Shown one piece after another: positions 22,382-24,133 of a stretch of DNA of 24,133 nt. The translations under genes and the position numbers were made by a program. The stretch is from the NCBI GenBank assembly GCA_045594565.1, contig JAZNYT010000028.1:1-24133 (forward strand). Direction: 5' to 3'. The number at the start of each line of letters is the position of its first letter. Within the stretch, counting starts at the first letter, position 1. A model generated the notes under the pieces. The model worked only from the letters and a program-made list of their open reading frames with translations. It was not told the origin of the DNA and ran no database searches. The stretch is from RGIG6353 sp045594565 (GTDB taxonomy: Bacteria; Bacillota; Clostridia; Oscillospirales; SIG627).

Positions 22382-23213
22382 ATTTTTAAGATTCCCGGAA
22401 GGGAAAACAAAGGCTGTAACCTTCAGCTATGATGACGGATATACCGCAGACCTGAAAATTGCGGACATGCTTACAGAGTATGGTATGAAAGGTACCTTTA
22501 ACCTGAACTCTGCATATATCGGAACTGCAAACAAGATGACGAAGGAGGAGGCGGAGGAGCATCTTATCTCTCACGGTCACGAAATAGCGCTTCACACCGC
22601 AACCCACGTTGCTCTCGGAAAGACTACGCTTGCAAACGGAATTCTTGAAATGCAGACCTGTAAAAATTCCATGGAAAAGACGTTCGGCAGAATCATTCGA
22701 GGCTCCGCCTATGCAGACTCGGGAATAAGAATTTTGGATGGTGTGAATAAGGAGGATATCAAGAGCTACCTTCGTGCTCTTGACGTGGTTTATGCAAGGT
22801 CACTTGCCGCCGACAACGACAGCTTTGAGCTTCCCGTTGACTTCCTTGAATGGATACCGACTGCCCATCAGACCAATCCCGAAATAATGAATTACATAGA
22901 AAAATTTGTGAATATGAAGGTGGAAGAGCTATACTGCGCCTCCCGTTCTCCCAAGCTTTTCTATATATGGGGCCACGCCTTCGAACTTGATGAAAATCTC
23001 ACTCTTCTGCGAAAGATATGTGATAAAATCTCGAAAAAAGAAGACACTTGGTACGCCACCAATATGGAGATATATGACTACGTTATGGCATATCGCTCCC
23101 TTGTTTTATCATCAGACGGGAGAATTTACCATAACCCCACCCTCACACCCCTGTGGATTGCGATGGGCGGTAAAATATATAAAATAAATGCAGGAGAGAC
23201 AAAAAGAATATGA
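22374..23213 (+). CDS. Polysaccharide deacetylase family protein (NodB-like)
   Basis: The carbohydrate-esterase 4 fold removes N- or O-acetyl groups from glycans in most members. Motif 1 is VTFSYDDGY with Asp20 and Asp21, and motif 2 is HTATH with metal ligands His74 and His78. A late YIWGHAFELDE segment resembles the C-terminal motif. It has 279 residues and no signal peptide, so it appears cytoplasmic and may act on small oligosaccharides or cyclic amides rather than on polymer. The ATG overlaps the MBL gene stop, and its own stop overlaps the next start (ATGA), so the three are translated together. Confidence 0.83.
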   Translation: MYRFLRFPEGKTKAVTFSYDDGYTADLKIADMLTEYGMKGTFNLNSAYIGTANKMTKEEAEEHLISHGHEIALHTATHVALGKTTLANGILEMQTCKNSMEKTFGRIIRGSAYADSGIRILDGVNKEDIKSYLRALDVVYARSLAADNDSFELPVDFLEWIPTAHQTNPEIMNYIEKFVNMKVEELYCASRSPKLFYIWGHAFELDENLTLLRKICDKISKKEDTWYATNMEIYDYVMAYRSLVLSSDGRIYHNPTLTPLWIAMGGKIYKINAGETKRI

Positions 23214-24049
23214 AAACAAGACTTTATCAAATATCGGGCGCGAGCTATCTTATGATGTCCTACGCCGTTATTACTAAAAACGATAACGTTATTATTATAG
23301 ACGGAGGACAGGCGTCGGATATGACGGCTTTGCGTGAAGTGATAGGGGACAGACACGTATCCGCCTGGATACTTACACACCCTCATTCTGACCATATAGG
23401 AGGATTTGTTGCGGAGTGCCGAAAAAACGGACTTGCGGATTTTAACCCCGATAAAATATACTGTCACTTTCATTCACAGTCTACCCTGACAGCTCCGGAA
23501 TTTGCAGTCTACCATTCTGACCTGGGGGAGATACTCCCCTACTTCTATGAGCTTCTTCCAAGCTTTGAAGAAAGGCTCGTCATTCCCGAGACAGGTGATA
23601 TTATCGAGATTGACGAGGTCAGAATTGAAGTTCTCCAGACTGTAAAAGAGGAGGAGAGGGCAGACATCATCAACAACAGCTCAATGGTATTCAGACTTTC
23701 AACACCGAATAAGTCGGTAATCTTCCTCGGTGATATCGGACCCGAGGCAGGGGACAGACTCTATTATTACAAGCGTGACCGACTTCCTGCCGATATGGTG
23801 CAGATGGCACATCACGGCGTTTTCGGTGCATCTCTTGAGGTGTATTTTGCAATATCTCCAAAGACCTGTCTCTGGACCTGTCGAGAGCCTGTATACAGTG
23901 GTGAGAAGATAGGTGCACACGTTTATGCGAATATGAAGTACGAGCATCTTCGCCGCTTTAACGCGACTGTTACGAGAGAGTGGATGGAGCGACTGGGTGT
24001 CAAAGAGCATATAACCCTTGAGGAGGGTACAAAAGAAATAATACTTTGA
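23210..24049 (+). CDS. Metallo-beta-lactamase-fold hydrolase, ComEC-like
   Basis: This 279-residue zinc hydrolase differs from the first MBL of the operon. HPHSDH (57-62), the bridging Asp175 in IFLGDIGPEAG and His201/His202 in QMAHHG resemble the cytoplasmic-type MBL domain found in ComEC-like proteins. It has no membrane helices, so it is not ComEC itself. The DNA motif is clean and the fold starts at the first residues. The start is ATG 23210, overlapping the deacetylase stop. Substrate unknown. Having two unlike MBL hydrolases in one operon with a deacetylase and a probable amidohydrolase suggests a multi-step hydrolytic pathway. Confidence 0.82.
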   Translation: MKTRLYQISGASYLMMSYAVITKNDNVIIIDGGQASDMTALREVIGDRHVSAWILTHPHSDHIGGFVAECRKNGLADFNPDKIYCHFHSQSTLTAPEFAVYHSDLGEILPYFYELLPSFEERLVIPETGDIIEIDEVRIEVLQTVKEEERADIINNSSMVFRLSTPNKSVIFLGDIGPEAGDRLYYYKRDRLPADMVQMAHHGVFGASLEVYFAISPKTCLWTCREPVYSGEKIGAHVYANMKYEHLRRFNATVTREWMERLGVKEHITLEEGTKEIIL

Positions 24050-24056
24050 GGATAAA

Positions 24057-24133
24057 ATGAAAGTAACAGTAATACAACCGGAATATTCCACCGACTACTT
24101 ACGCTCGGAGGAGCTTTTTGAAAAAGAGATGGA
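24057..24133 (+). CDS. Partial gene, probable carbon-nitrogen hydrolase (nitrilase superfamily), cut by window end
   Basis: Only the first 25 codons are present (MKVTVIQPEYSTDYLRSEEL and onward). The opening strand, KVTVIQPEY, followed by an acidic helix, resembles the start of nitrilase/amidase proteins, but no catalytic residue is visible, so the assignment is weak. GAGGAT precedes the ATG, 7 bases after the ComEC-like gene stop, so it is the fourth gene of the operon. It would add an amide- or nitrile-hydrolysing enzyme if confirmed. Confidence 0.45.
   Translation, partial: MKVTVIQPEYSTDYLRSEELFEKEM

Noticed and set aside
23210..24049. ComEC competence channel
   Set aside because: Only the MBL domain type is similar; no membrane segments or OB domain are present.

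Overview
The window looks like a chromosomal segment of an anaerobic, low-to-moderate GC Firmicute, probably an uncultured gut-type Clostridia. This is an inference. It rests on clostridial-type families (COG2509 flavoprotein, aluminium-resistance/methionine gamma-lyase-like enzyme, GNAT-like acyltransferase of the NAT_N/GNAT_C type, DUF4838, M55 peptidase), purine-rich Shine-Dalgarno sites, AT-rich sigma-A promoters with 17-base spacers and many intrinsic terminators. There are 19 complete protein genes and one truncated by the window end. I see no rRNA, tRNA, CRISPR array, phage gene or transposase.

Layout. (1) 1-4077: aspartokinase, then a polar amino-acid ABC importer (lipoprotein, permease, ATPase). 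Both promoter regions share short motifs (AAAGTGCTAAAT, TTGACAA), which suggests common control. (2) 4078-4474: an intergenic stretch with a 25-base direct repeat, hairpins and one copy of a second dispersed repeat. (3) 4475-6619: a COG2509 flavoprotein and a small DUF2975-like membrane protein, the latter with a perfect-consensus promoter starting inside the flavoprotein gene. (4) 6729-9839, minus strand: DeoR-type regulator, then a PLP lyase and a DMT-type transporter, the last two from their own consensus promoter. (5) 9996-13079: Ldh2-type dehydrogenase, NAD malic enzyme and HAD-IIA phosphatase, an operon divergent from the DeoR gene. The two directions share one palindromic -10 element and flanking repeats that look like DeoR operators. 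(6) 13242-16082: a GNAT plus metallo-beta-lactamase fusion, a PfkB sugar kinase and a histidine phosphatase, preceded by three copies of the palindrome ATGATATCAT. (7) 16125-24133: an accessory region. It holds a GNAT-like acyltransferase and a DUF4838 glycosidase-like protein (minus), a divergent AraC regulator, an M55 D-aminopeptidase (minus), and a tightly packed plus operon of B3-like MBL hydrolase, polysaccharide deacetylase-like protein, ComEC-like MBL hydrolase and the start of a probable carbon-nitrogen hydrolase.

How the parts may work together. The aspartokinase and importer fit amino-acid supply (aspartate family). The DeoR-controlled operon fits catabolism of a hydroxy acid such as malate or a sugar acid to pyruvate. 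The 16-24 kb genes look like intracellular processing of glycans and modified amino-acid or amide compounds under AraC control, but no substrate can be read from sequence. I found no clear new defence or mobile system. The most unusual items are the GNAT-MBL fusion with an internal translation-start signature, the shared-minus-10 divergent promoter with repeated operators, the AAAATTGC repeats between the DUF4838 and AraC genes, the TTGACAA cluster before the aspartokinase, and an unassigned structured RNA candidate near 20375-20456.
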